Source of the DNA: Cyclina sinensis
Lineage: Eukaryota > Mollusca > Bivalvia > Venerida > Veneridae
Direction: 5' to 3'
Length of the DNA stretch: 64,000 bases
Assembly (NCBI GenBank): GCA_012932295.1
Contig: JAAONU010000001.1
Span: 51,309,134-51,373,133, forward strand
Part shown: positions 1-54,051 of the stretch, piece by piece
Position numbering within the stretch: position 1 is the first letter of the stretch
Layout of the letters: each line of letters begins with the position of its first letter
Notes under the pieces: model-generated
Database searches by the model: none
The model's input: only the letters and a program-made list of their open reading frames with translations
What the model was told of the DNA's origin: nothing
Position numbers and translations under genes: made by a program

Positions 1-507
1 TCTTTACAATTAAACATTGTATTATTTACAGAAAATATTCCTACAAAATTTACAACGAGAAAATAAAAGCATAAGGTATTCATGCTGTTACATAGATCGA
101 CGTGCATAAGAATATAAACTAGGAAGTGTAAACACTCAGATATGTATTGAAAAACTTTTAAAGAGCATTAAACCGTGTCCTGTAAATCCTATTCATTGTG
201 GTTAATAATATTTCAATAGGCATTGCAAAATCTTTGAACGTATGTTATGGCTGCTTCTTTTGTGTCCTGAATTGTAAATGAAAAATCTGATTTAATTTAA
301 ACTATGAAAGTAGATGGTGAAACCTCACCCAGACTCGGAGAAATAGACATGTCTGAATTGTATATCTCAGGAGATTTTTCATTCTCTGAGCAACCTCGAA
401 CCCCTGGGATTTAGACAGAAAACTTTATTCCGGGAGTGGAAATCAGAAAAACTTTTCAATTAATCGTAATCCCCTCCACTCCTCTTCCCCAATGAAGCAA
501 AACATTG
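1..507. other. Non-coding, no feature recognised
   Basis: No extended reading frame on either strand and no repeat I recognise before the terminal-repeat element that begins at about 508. Confidence 0.4.
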
Positions 508-3500
508 GTAGGTGCCAGACATAAGGTCGATTACTTTTAAATTTAACCCATTACATTACGATTACATCATAAAAATTTCGAATACGATTATATTAACTTT
601 GATGATCTATTTTTCGAAGAAAAAATCGAGTTATTGCTATAGTCATGGTGTCGTTGCCGTCCGAAAACTTTAACATTGATCATAATTTTTATATATCTAT
701 CATACTGAAAACTGAAGCCTCACATCGAAAAGCCTTTACCTTTTTAACTAATTATTCAAATCAATGCGCTATTCATTTTCATAAAATAGATCACTGAATT
801 AAAGGTTTCTACCCGTTATTTGTACTTCACCAATTTTGTTCTTGAACAACTTTTACCGTGTTTTATTTTATTAGTTAATGGATTGTCTTCATACTTGGAC
901 ACAACAAAATATTGAATTTTGCTAAAATTGACCATAACTTTATTATTATTAGGTAGATTGTCTTCATCCCTGGACACAGCAACCCTTTGGACAAGACCTT
1001 CAAGTAGACCGGACTAAACTTGACCTTGACTCATAAATGACCGTCACCTTCAAGGTCAAATTATTGAATTTTGCTAAAATTGGCCTTAACTTTATTATTA
1101 TTAGGTGGATTGACTTCATACTTGGACACAACAACCCTTTGGACAAGATCTTTAAGTGGACCAGACAGAACTTGACCTTGACTCATAAATGACCTTCACC
1201 TTCAAGGTCAAATTATTGAATTTTGCTTAAATTGTCATAACTTTCTCATTTTTTTATGAATTTGATTCATACTTGGACAAAACAACACTTATGACAAATC
1301 CAACATTATGATTATTTCAAGCTTGACCTTGACTTAAAATGACCTTGACTATCAAGGTCAAATTATTGAATTTTGCTAAAACTGGCAGTAACTATGTTAT
1401 TTATGGTTGGATTTGAATCAAACTTGGACAAAACCACACTTATGACAAAGCCGACATGTTACATTATTCAAGTGTGACCTTTAACCTTAAAATGACCATG
1501 ACCGTCAAGGTCAAATAATTGAATTGTGCTTAAATTGACATAACTTTGTTTTTATGGTTGTATTTATTTATACTTGGACAAAACAACAATTATGACAAAA
1601 CACACATGTTGAATAACTCAGATGATAATCTAAAAATGACCTTGACCATCAAGTTCAGATAATTGAATTTTGCTTAATTGTCATAACTGTCTCATTTATT
1701 TTTTGATTTGATTCATACTTACGACATGTCCGACATTTTGATTCTTTCAAGTATGACCTTGACCTTTAAATCACCTTCACAGTCAAGGTCAAATTATTGA
1801 ATTTTGCTAAAACTAGCCATAACTTTGTTATTTCTGGTTGGATTTTAATCATTCTTGGACAAAACAATACTTATGACAAAGCCGACATGATAAAGTGATA
1901 AAGTATTCAAGTGTGACCTTAACCTTAAAAAGACCGTGACCGTTAAGGTCAAATTATTGAATTTTCCTCAAATTGTCATAACTTTGTTATCTTTTTATGG
2001 ATTTGATGCATTCTTGGACAAAACAACACTTATGACAAATCCGACATTATGATTCTTTCATGTTTGACCTTAAAATGACCTTGACAGTCAAGGTGAAATT
2101 ATTGAATTTTACTAAAATTAGCCATAACTTTGTTATTTGTTGTTGGATTTGATTCATACTTGGACAAAACAACACTTTTTTTAAACTGACAGGCTGAATA
2201 ACTCAAATGTGACCATAACCTAAAAAAGACCTTGACCGTCAAGGTCAGATGATTGAATTTTGCTTAAATTGTCATAACTTTGTCATTTTTTTTATGGAAT
2301 TGATTCGTACTTGGACAAAACTGTACTAATGACAAATCCGACCTATTGATTCTTTCAAGTGACCTTGACAGGCAAGATCAAATTATTGAATTTTGCTAAA
2401 ATTGGTATGGATGAATTTGATAATTATATTTCTAAATGATGTTTCATTTGAAATCTCTTCACCGCAATGTGCTTCCTGTGATGTTTTTGCCTTTGGAAAT
2501 AGGAAAAATTCGAGCGTGGCCCTCGCTTGCGGTGGCTCTTGATTAAAATTGTGATTGATTAAATTACGCTTACTTTTAAATTGTAATTGATTACATTACC
2601 TTACATTTGATTGCATTCTAATTAGTGAACAAATGATAAGAATCAAAATAAACACGGCTTTGTTTATTTAAACACAAACACCAGGACTGTTATAGTACAT
2701 GTGTATTTCACATTAATATCAGTTTGTTTGGGTTTGTTTTAATTGATAGATCCCTGACCCCTGTTATTTGCATGATTTAACAAAGAAATGCAGTTATAAT
2801 CGCACCACAAACAAGTATACAAATAAAGAGCATGTGGTAATGTTTGTGGGTAAAACCTATCGTTATAATCACGAATTACAAATTATCTTGCTCAGTCACA
2901 CTTTATCATCAGTAACTTTTCAAATGTTTTGTCATTAAGTCTACAATGCTCAGGACGAAAGAAATAAACATAAAATGTACTAAATAAGTGAACTGATTTT
3001 ACACCGCTATTGAGGTATTATACCAAATATCTTTAGTTAGGGGACGGCAAACTAGGTATTATTGTAGAATAACAGTTATTGATTTAATAAATAAATGTTT
3101 AAGCCTTAGGCAGAATAAAATGTTCTTTGTTACTAGTAACAAGGATGAAAACAGTAATGGGATATAATTAAGTTCACACTTAGTCACAATGCCTGAGATA
3201 AATAAAAAACTGATTAATTTTGTTGAAACAAATTACACTATGCAGTATTTTTCATGTAATATTATATTCACTTAAGTAACATTTAAATATTGGAAAGTTA
3301 CTTTTTTCCCATAAAAGTAATCGACTTGTAATCGAAATGTAACCGATGATTACACAACTTTCCTTGAATGTAATGATTACGATTACGATTAAATGTAATA
3401 GAGTTTTAAAAAGTAATCGGATACTTTCGATTAAATTGTAATTAATTGCAATCAATTACGATTACACGATTACGATTACATCATTTGCACCTGACACTTC
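508..3500. mobile_element. Putative non-autonomous DNA transposon carrying a CAAGGTCA array
   Basis: Flanked by the 5-base direct repeat CATTG (503-507 and 3501-3505). The ends are loosely inverted: GTAGGTGCCAGAC on the left, and GAAGTGTCAGGTGC on the right read in reverse. Next to both ends are many short ATTACGATTACATCAT-type and GTAATCGAT-type blocks in both orientations, as in subterminal transposase-binding repeats. No transposase is seen. The ends are imperfect, so the exact limits are tentative. The interior holds the tandem array listed separately. Confidence 0.45.
870..2540 (+). repeat. Tandem array with repeated TGACCTTGA/TCAAGGTCA blocks
   Basis: About ten imperfect units of roughly 140-150 bases. 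Each has TTCATACTTGGACAAAACAAC, TTATGACAAA, CAAGTGTGACCTTGACC, CAAGGTCAAATTATTGAATTT and CATAACTTTGTTATT-like blocks. Between 2400 and 2540 it leads into a closing segment ending GGCCCTCGCTTGC. A matching copy lies reversed at 60850-61640. No coding. Confidence 0.85.
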
Positions 3501-4411
3501 CATTGTTTCGTGCTTCAAAACTGTGCAATACACAGGGGTCTAGCACGGTGTGGGGATGGTGTTTTATGATTGATTGTGACCTAAAATGAAGAAACAAGCA
3601 TAAACCCTGTATATCAAGTAGTTTCACCATCTCTACACTGTACTGTCCCCTTGTGTTGCGATATATAGCTTACAAACAGCAGGAGGAAGTGACACGTTTA
3701 ATGTACCTCTTTATTTCTAAACCAAACAAACTGGATAAATAGATGCTTAACATCATATATAAATCTTTCCTCTTTCATAATATTTATTCCTCAGTAGAAA
3801 TCAGAAATAGTAAAAAATGAGTGTTTAGAAATCCTCCATTATCATCAAGGCAATGAAGGTGTACCAAGCCATTAGTGATAATTCTAATTTATCTCAGTGG
3901 AATATAAAAATATTTGCTTTATGTTTTTCTTGTTATTATTGAAACAGCATTTTTGAAAGATATGTGTCCGTATATCCGGATCTTCAAAAAATAAAATAAG
4001 ATGCTTTTAAATCAATACTGGCAGACAACATATCAAGGAACAGAATTAATGATCTGTAACTTACATATTTTAAGTCACAATATATATTTTGTGTGTAGAA
4101 GACAAGAGAGAGTCGATGCTGACTGTATCAGTTTTTTTCCGTAAGTGTAGTCTTTAAGACATGCATATCAATGGGCAGTGCTTATTAAAGCATGCTTAAA
4201 GGTAGTTCTACTAATACAATTGTATGCATAGCATATAAATATGAAAAATCTCCCTTTTTCAAACAAATAGATATGTAGCTTAACATGTAACTCATAACAA
4301 TCAAATACTCAAATGCACTTTTATATAAACATACAATTTACAGTCAAATTCAAAGTTCATGAGGTGGCTTGGTCACTGATAACTAATTAATTTAAATTTC
4401 AGTTTAATCAT
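3501..4411. other. Non-coding, no feature recognised
   Basis: AT-rich sequence without a credible reading frame or repeat structure that I can identify. Confidence 0.35.
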
Positions 4412-4676
4412 AGGTGATTCGGTGGCCGAGTGGTTTGTGCGTTGGGCTATGAAACTAGCAACCCGGGTTCGATTCTGGGTAGCTAGCGACTGAGTTACCG
4501 ACTGATCTCCCAGGACTGGGTGGTAACCTAACCTAATGCTGTTTCCAGCAGTACCGGCCTAGACTGGGGATCGGAGAGGTAAAATACACGCACTTCTTCT
4601 GGAAATAAGTTGTTCCATCCACACCAGGTGGGGACTTCCGTTGACTACCCACGTTAAATAAACCTTTTCCTTTAAC
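4412..4676 (+). mobile_element. tRNA-derived SINE
   Basis: The head contains an A-box-like TGGCCGAGTGG (about 4423) and a perfect B-box-like GGTTCGATTCT (about 4467), with tRNA-like spacing. It is followed by a roughly 190-base unrelated body ending in ACGTTAAATAAACC. This is the usual layout of a SINE transcribed by RNA polymerase III. The cloverleaf is not complete enough for a working tRNA. Confidence 0.7.
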
Positions 4677-5594
4677 AGCTGTAATACTGTCCTTCATTCA
4701 GCAACATTCAGCGTCCATTGATAGCTATTATTTATTACTGGCAAATCTGCCCACAGAGTTTTGCTATCTGAATGTCAGGTAGTTAATCACTATCAGTGTC
4801 ACACTAGTCATCTTATACTGGAGTTAATGTCCATTTAACTGTTGGTCAATTTCACGCTTAATGTTTAACTAATTGTCAATAAACTTCACTGACAGAAATG
4901 CTAATATAATAGTTCTTAATAAGAGTGCTCTGACAAAGTAAAAAAATATGTTTGATTTATATTGCAAATATAATGACTAACATTGTAGAAATAAGTGTAT
5001 AATAAACATTATGAACAAAATAATAAAAGGTTAACTATTGAGGTGCTTTAACACCACGACCTGACCTGTGTTTTGCCATTGCAGGTTGGGATGATTGATG
5101 CTTATCACGTGAAATTTGTTTGGGCTGATTCTGGGGATTCTTGAGAAGGAGCTGATCTGTTAGTAGAAATTTGAATCAGCATTATGAAATTGTTGTTCAT
5201 TAGATTTGAGAAGATATAGTCTGTTTCTCATGTAGATTGCAGCATTATTTGATCTTACAATATATGACCTTTCAATGACTATGTTGATAACTGTGGCAGG
5301 TATCCATCGGTTTCTTTCTCTAATCCTAAAGGTTTAAAAACCTTCTGCTGAGCGGTCAAGATAAAAGTCTGACTTTTGTTTTGAAGTCTTACATCTTATC
5401 CTTAATAATCTGCCTGTTGGGAACCTTTGGGTCAAGTTGCTCTGATGTCAAGGGCAGAGTTGACCTTAACTGTTTGCTCATTAGCGGTTGAGCTGGGGAT
5501 TTTCCATCTCGGCTAAACCTTTGACTGATGAAAGAACCGGGGATGAAGTGACATGATTAAAATCAAACTGTTTTGCAAATAGCTTGGCTGTGTA
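4677..5594. other. Non-coding between SINE and LINE remnant
   Basis: No reading frame or repeat recognised. The right end may be 5' sequence of the LINE remnant too decayed to identify. Confidence 0.3.
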
Positions 5595-7315
5595 GAACAC
5601 TTAAGCGCCATCACTCAGCTTATTCGAGAGGCGAAAGCAGGAAAGAAGGATCTTACAGTGGTCTGGCTCGACCTAACCAATGCTTATAGATCCATCCCAC
5701 ACCAGCTAATCTACACATCCCTCCGACACTACCATGTTAACAACCATTTCCAGAAAATTATCACCAGCTATTTAGGCGGCATCAAACTCCGGTTCTCGGT
5801 TGGTGACCAGCTGACAAACTGGAAGAAGTTGAGAAAGGAACAGTCACCGGATGCACAGTTTCCGTGGTACTCTTCATCATAGGGATGATTCTGTTGATCA
5901 AGAGAGACCCGCGGACCAAAGACGGGGTCAGGCATATACCTCCAATCCAGCCGAGGTTTCATGGATGACCTCGCATTAACTTCAACAATCAAGTGCCGCG
6001 GCAAGTGGTATGATGCAAGTTTAGAAGACAAGGATAATGTCAAGATGCTAGAGGACCAGGCAAAAGATGGTCTGAGGAAGACCGACCGTAGCGGACTCCC
6101 TGGGAAGTTCAAATCCTGGCTATACCAGCACGCCTTACCCCAAGGGCTAATCTGGCCAATGATGTTGTACGAGGTACCAATTTCAACAGTGGAAGCCCTG
6201 GAGAGAATAACCAGTCGACACCTCAGAAAATGGCTAGGAATACCTCCAAGTTTCACCAGCATAGGACTGTATGAAAAGAGCAACAAGCTTCAACTCATAC
6301 TTTCCTCACTGGTAGAGGAATTCAAGACAGCCAAAACAAGACTGGTGTTGACCCTTAGAAACTCTCCCGACGAGCTGATCAAAGAAGCAGGAGTTGCTAC
6401 CCGTACAGGCAGAAAGTGGACAGCAACAGAATACCGCAGACAGAAAGTTGACCTGGGATGACATCTGGAAGTACGAGCCACTTAGATTGTCCTTCCTCCT
6501 CAGGTCGCTACATGACCTCCTACCATCCCCAGCTAACCTCTGCAGATGAGGCCTAACAACAGACGCAAAATGCAGTCTCTGTGATAGACCTTGTACATTA
6601 TAGCATGTCCTCTCATCGTGTACTACATTCCTGACACAAGGGCGGTATAGATGGCGACACGACGAAGTCCTCAGAGAGGTGACTAACTGGCTAGAAGTTG
6701 AAAGGAAGAAGGAGCGCAGAAATAACCACCAGCGAGGCCACATTCACTTTGTGAAACCAGGCGAAAATGCCAAGAAAGAGCATCCACAGAAAGCATCTAT
6801 CCTAGTTGGCACCACTGGATGGAACATGAACGTTCCCAAGTATTGTTCAAACCATATTGAGACTAGATATCGTACTGTGAACTGAGAAAGGGAAGAATCT
6901 CATCATCGAGCTAACAGTACCTTAAGAGTCAAGATGCGAGGAAACCTACGAGAGGAAGAAAGCAAAGAACACAGAGCTTCAGCACGAATGCAAACAACGA
7001 GGCTGACGTACATGGCTGTTCCCCCATCGAAGTAGGAGTGAGAGGCTTCTGTTCCCAGTCGGTGGTCAGACTAATGGCAGCGGCCGGGACCGCTGGCAGG
7101 GACAAACACAGGGTTATCCAGAAACTGAGCCAAGCTGCCGAATGTACGTCAAGCCGGGTGTTGTTTCGACGAGAGGAGAAGAGCTGAAAGCATTCAACCT
7201 CCACACAAGGGCCCACCCGCCAGCAGGATGTACTTGGATAAGGGCCGAAACATCTTATGACGGCGGGCACCAAGCTTAAAATGGAGGTTGATCCGCAGTC
7301 TGTAACAGTCACCAT
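5595..7315 (+). pseudogene. Decayed non-LTR retrotransposon (LINE) with reverse transcriptase and probable restriction-like endonuclease
   Basis: Fragments in several frames, in the order of a LINE ORF2. WLDLTNAYRSIPHQLI (5660-5710) is the first catalytic block of the reverse transcriptase. KGTVTGCTVS (about 5830) follows, then FMDD (about 5960), the RT active-site box. Then come the thumb-like region with RHLRKWLGIP (about 6220) and RTGRKW, and a Cys-rich CSLCDRPC (about 6570) with GRYRWRHDEV. A late LIIELTVP...YERKKAK segment (6895-6970) resembles the PD-(D/E)XK restriction-like endonuclease tail of R2/NeSL-type LINEs. Stops and frameshifts (for example at 5970 and 6550) make it non-functional. 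The N-terminus and 5' end are missing. Clade assignment is uncertain. Confidence 0.75.
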
Positions 7316-7334
7316 AGTAGAAGTAAATACATGT

Positions 7335-8600
7335 GTGTTTAGACTGTATTCAATATATACTTGAAGCTTTCTGCACTGTAGCAGGGGCCATTATCTGAGA
7401 GCAATGTTTCAGGAATATCATGGCGACTGAAATAATCTTTCAGTTTGTGTCTCACCGAACTTGCTAAGCATCAACTTACAACACATAATCTGCGTCCTTC
7501 CAGTAAGTCTGTAGCACAAACTTACCATAGCCTATCGGGTACTTGACTGGGTTGAAGGGGTTCCTTTGTATTTGAACACTTGTGTTCTATGCATATGGGG
7601 CAACTTACTGATGTCAACGGTCATGTTTCCCTAAAACAATACTTTTCGGGCTCACTGTGTCCATTTTCCAGCTCCTAAATGTGAGTCATGAACTTTCTCA
7701 AGCATGAGTGACCTGAGATCCTTGGGAATAAGGATTACCAAATACTACTACGTCATCAACAATTGTTCTAACACCAGAAAGATTCTCTAGACATTAGTCA
7801 TTTTTGCACAAAATAAGTCATTTGCATTTTCAGACCATAAGGTAACCTGCGAAATCTGTATCGGCCAAATAACTATTGAAAATTGTCAAGTATGGTGACA
7901 TTTCTGTGAGCTGTATAGACCAATAGCTACTACGAGCATCAAAATTTGAGGAAATTTTAACGTTAATTCGGGCAATATATCGTCAAGAGTCCTACTGTGA
8001 TAGTATGGTCTTTTATAGTACGGTTTAGATCTTTGGGGTCTAGACATATGCGAAGAGAGCCATTGACTTTTTCAACCATAACAAGACTATATACCCAATC
8101 TTCATCATGAAGGGAGTCGAACAAATGACAACTTTGGCAAATGCCTGATTGGTCAAATTGTCATGTTCAATATTGCTAATGTAAAAGTTACCATCAGGGA
8201 ATGGTAGGCAATCAAGTGCAGTAGTGTTAAAATGATTTACCTCATGACCTTCCAACTGCGTAAATCCAGTTGCTTCTTTCTACACACTTCTGCAAAGTGA
8301 TTTACTTTTGAATAGTACAAACATTTTTTGTCCTTTAGCTGGGCACTAATGTTTAAAATGAAAAGACCCACGGTTAATTCACGTGTTCATGTTCCCATTA
8401 TGTCCATTTGATGGATTATTCTTGAGCCTCATATCTGCTGACTTCTGTTTCTGTAGCTGACGTGGTTTCTGCATTGACATCTTCACAACGTTTATGGATT
8501 GGGTCTGGTCATCAATGTCCTTGAGCTGTGATTGACTGATTTCATATGTCCGTGCTAGATCAATACATTTGTCACAATATATAAAGGGTATTTGTTTGTT
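7335..8600 (-). pseudogene. Decayed Ty3/Gypsy-type LTR retrotransposon gag-pol fragment
   Basis: On the minus strand, reading from high to low coordinates: a gag zinc-knuckle-like segment (about 8345-8280, CPAKGQKC then HFAEVCRKK), the start of reverse transcriptase (about 8110-8020, SLVMVEKVNGSLRICLDPKD), an integrase H2C2-like region (about 7720-7630, LEKVHDSHLG), and an integrase core segment with the SDNGP box (about 7415-7395). Many stops and frame changes, and most of RT and RNase H is missing. LTRs are not identified. It lies back to back with the LINE remnant. Confidence 0.7.
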
Positions 8601-9770
8601 TTCTGTGGATATGGAGGATGTCTCATTGAGAAGTGATACAATTTAATATTTTGAAGAGCACATAGCTGAAAAGCTGAAAAGTTCAAAGAAAGTTTTGTAA
8701 AAGTAGTTCCGGCAATTCTTCTGTGAGTGACATAGAATGTATATCAGTCACATTACTTGTAAGTGATATGGTGTATATCTCACTGTTGGGACACAGTATG
8801 TCATTATTTATTCATACACTATTTACTTGTTTATTTATAGAAGTTCTTCCCTTAAAGTTCCAGTGATTTATATCATTCAAAATTTGTGAAACATTAAAGT
8901 TCGCCTATAAAAAATCCAAACTTCGCACTTCTAGTTTGAAACTTTTATCTTCAAACTTCATACTTTGTATTTATCTTTTTTAGCAGCTAATCAGCTGTAC
9001 TTGCGTTTGGCTGAATAATATTACGGTGAAATGCTTTCGAATTTGACACAACTTATAAAGATACACACAGTGCTAAACATTTTACAATATCACGTTACAG
9101 CTCACCGATTTTCAGAGTATTGTAAAGTCTACTACTGGAACCTAACATACGTAGAGCACCTAAACCTACGACTAAAGAAATACATATCATGATGCTGAAA
9201 CTTGTCTTATACACTTTGTAGTACCACAATGGTATATTACATTCAGGACGTCAAGCTGACGAAATTGATATAATTGACAGATCGAATGTCAACCTTAACA
9301 TTTTCAACTTCATACTTAAAATCAAAAGGCCAGACCAGATGAGGTTACCCGAGTTTAAGCAGATTTTATACAAACGTTTCAAATTAAGATTAGATATCGA
9401 GAGTGCATGGAAGTGCCTGCCCCAACTGTCTAGCAAGACCAAATGCGCAAGGAACAGCACAACCACAAACAGGAATTGTTTTATTGTTTTATAATTTGTT
9501 TAAACCAGTGAAGAAAATTTATCTTAGATATGCTATCTGGGGGATGGACATATCTCATAAACGAGGAATCTCAGGGGAAATCGGGGTGTGATCGAATGAT
9601 GCTTGTTTTAACAGTGTTATGAATTTTAAGTTTCTGATGTAACAGTGGTTGCTGTGGTCGACTTAGACCAGTTTTTATAAAACATTATTCATGCTCAACG
9701 GGCCATATTTTGTCTCCACTTGCATAACATAAAGATTCCTTCCCATTAGCAGTTTTTTCCAGTTCAGGTG
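8601..9770. other. Non-coding, no clear feature
   Basis: AT-rich. May include decayed retroelement sequence continuous with the Gypsy remnant, but I see no further protein signature. The 60-70-codon open frames on both strands have no recognisable domain. Confidence 0.3.
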
Positions 9771-10009
9771 TCGTATTCAGTAATAACTTAAGTTTTTTCT
9801 TAAATTACATTTTTTATTGAAGTATTCTAATTTAATAAACAAGAAAGTATTTATACATTTCTTTTCATTTCTGATTCTTGACAATATAGTGAACATTGTT
9901 TGAAAGTTTTACATTTATCCCAAAAGCATTATACAAATGTAGCTGGAAATTGATTTGCAAAATTTCGGCTTAAGTCATATTTAACTAAGAAAAAACTTAA
10001 TGAATACGA
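9771..10009. mobile_element. MITE-like foldback element, about 240 bp
   Basis: The ends are inverted: TCGTATTCAGTAATAACTTA at 9771 and, in reverse from 10009, TCGTATTCATTAAGTTTTTT. TTAAGTTTTTTCTTA also recurs inverted in both arms. AT-rich interior, no coding. A target-site duplication is not evident. Confidence 0.6.
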
Positions 10010-10399
10010 TTTAATGAAATTATTGGAACCCACGGTACACATTTCATAAACACTACGTACATTTTATATGTATCGGTTATGGTAATAACCTGGGTTACCA
10101 AGGATGCTTTAATGATTGCGAATTTATGTTTAAATCATTTTTGCAGAAGTGGTAGTCATAGTATAATACCTTGCCGAAGAGCGTTGATCTATTTCAATCG
10201 AATTTACAGTACTCTGATTTCTCAAGAAAACATACATTGGAACAGTATTTGATAACTTTGGTCAGTCAATAATTTTCTAAAGTATATTCTTATTGGTTCT
10301 TGGGTCTATCTTTGGCTTTGCTATTGCTTCTAAAAAATCAAAGTTCTCTGTAGATATCTAGCAAATATTACAACAAGTTCAAGATCAGCTGACTTAAAA

Positions 10400-10987
10400 T
10401 AACTAGGTTTCATTTTTCGGTGGATTTCTCAATTTTATTGAAAGGTACAAAACAAACGGCTGGCGCGAAGTACTTTCCGCTAAAACAATTCCTTTGGCAT
10501 TTTATTTTTTCTTTTGCGAGTTTGTCACTAGACGTTTGCTTTCAGCGGCGTACAACGGTAGCAAGCGCTTGACTGACGTTCTGCATAATTAACCGGCCAA
10601 GAAGAACAAAACAAATTCGACAGCTGCATATGTTGATTTTGGTTGCCTAAAAATCATTGTCGCTGAACGGAAGTTATTACAAAAGAGTAAATCAGTATAG
10701 CAGTCAGGATCAATTATGAAAAAGTAGCAAAGAAAATCATTAATATTCTCTTCAAAGTTTCCCACAGTGCTCCACGATTTTGCCGCCATCTTGTTTATTT
10801 TCGTCTATTTCTGTAAGAGTAGTCTTGGATTTTTCTTGGATTGAAATACCCCTGACAAGGGGTTAAGCCTGCAGACATTGGGCGAATTGCTAGTAAGCAC
10901 GTGAAAGTGACCGTCACCGATAAGGGTCAAGCCACGCCAGAGCGGGATCGCCAGCGCACGGTCACTGTAAAAAGTGTTCAAAACAGC
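10400..10987 (+). promoter_or_regulatory. USP7 promoter and 5' UTR, possibly bidirectional
   Basis: Upstream of the first USP7 codon, base composition rises relative to the flanks. GCCGCCATCTTG, an exact YY1-type motif common at animal transcription starts, lies at 10782-10793. A CACGTG E-box is at 10898-10903, and an 8-bp inverted repeat GTGACCGT/ACGGTCAC lies at 10907-10914 and 10958-10965. No clear TATA box is seen. The YY1 motif on the minus strand overlaps an ATGGCGGC start context. Transcription probably begins between about 10790 and 10950, but this is inferred. Confidence 0.5.
10589..10789 (-). other. Possible divergent first exon or spurious 66-codon ORF
   Basis: Opposite to USP7, an ORF starts with ATG in a good context (A at -3, G at +4) and begins MAAKSWSTVGNFEENINDF. 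I do not recognise the product, and no convincing donor or following exon is obvious upstream of it on that strand. It could be the first exon of a divergent gene sharing the USP7 promoter. It could equally be an accident of the YY1 motif, which contains ATGGCGGC on the minus strand. Confidence 0.25.

Positions 10988-54051
<43,064 letters not shown>

Noticed and set aside
5768..6743. Minus-strand ORFs over the LINE remnant
   Set aside because: They are complementary-strand shadows of the plus-strand reverse transcriptase fragments and have no domain of their own.
10901..10987. Upstream extension of the USP7 reading frame
   Set aside because: The frame is open but begins with GTG, with no in-frame ATG before 10988; the MNH start at 10988 matches the family.
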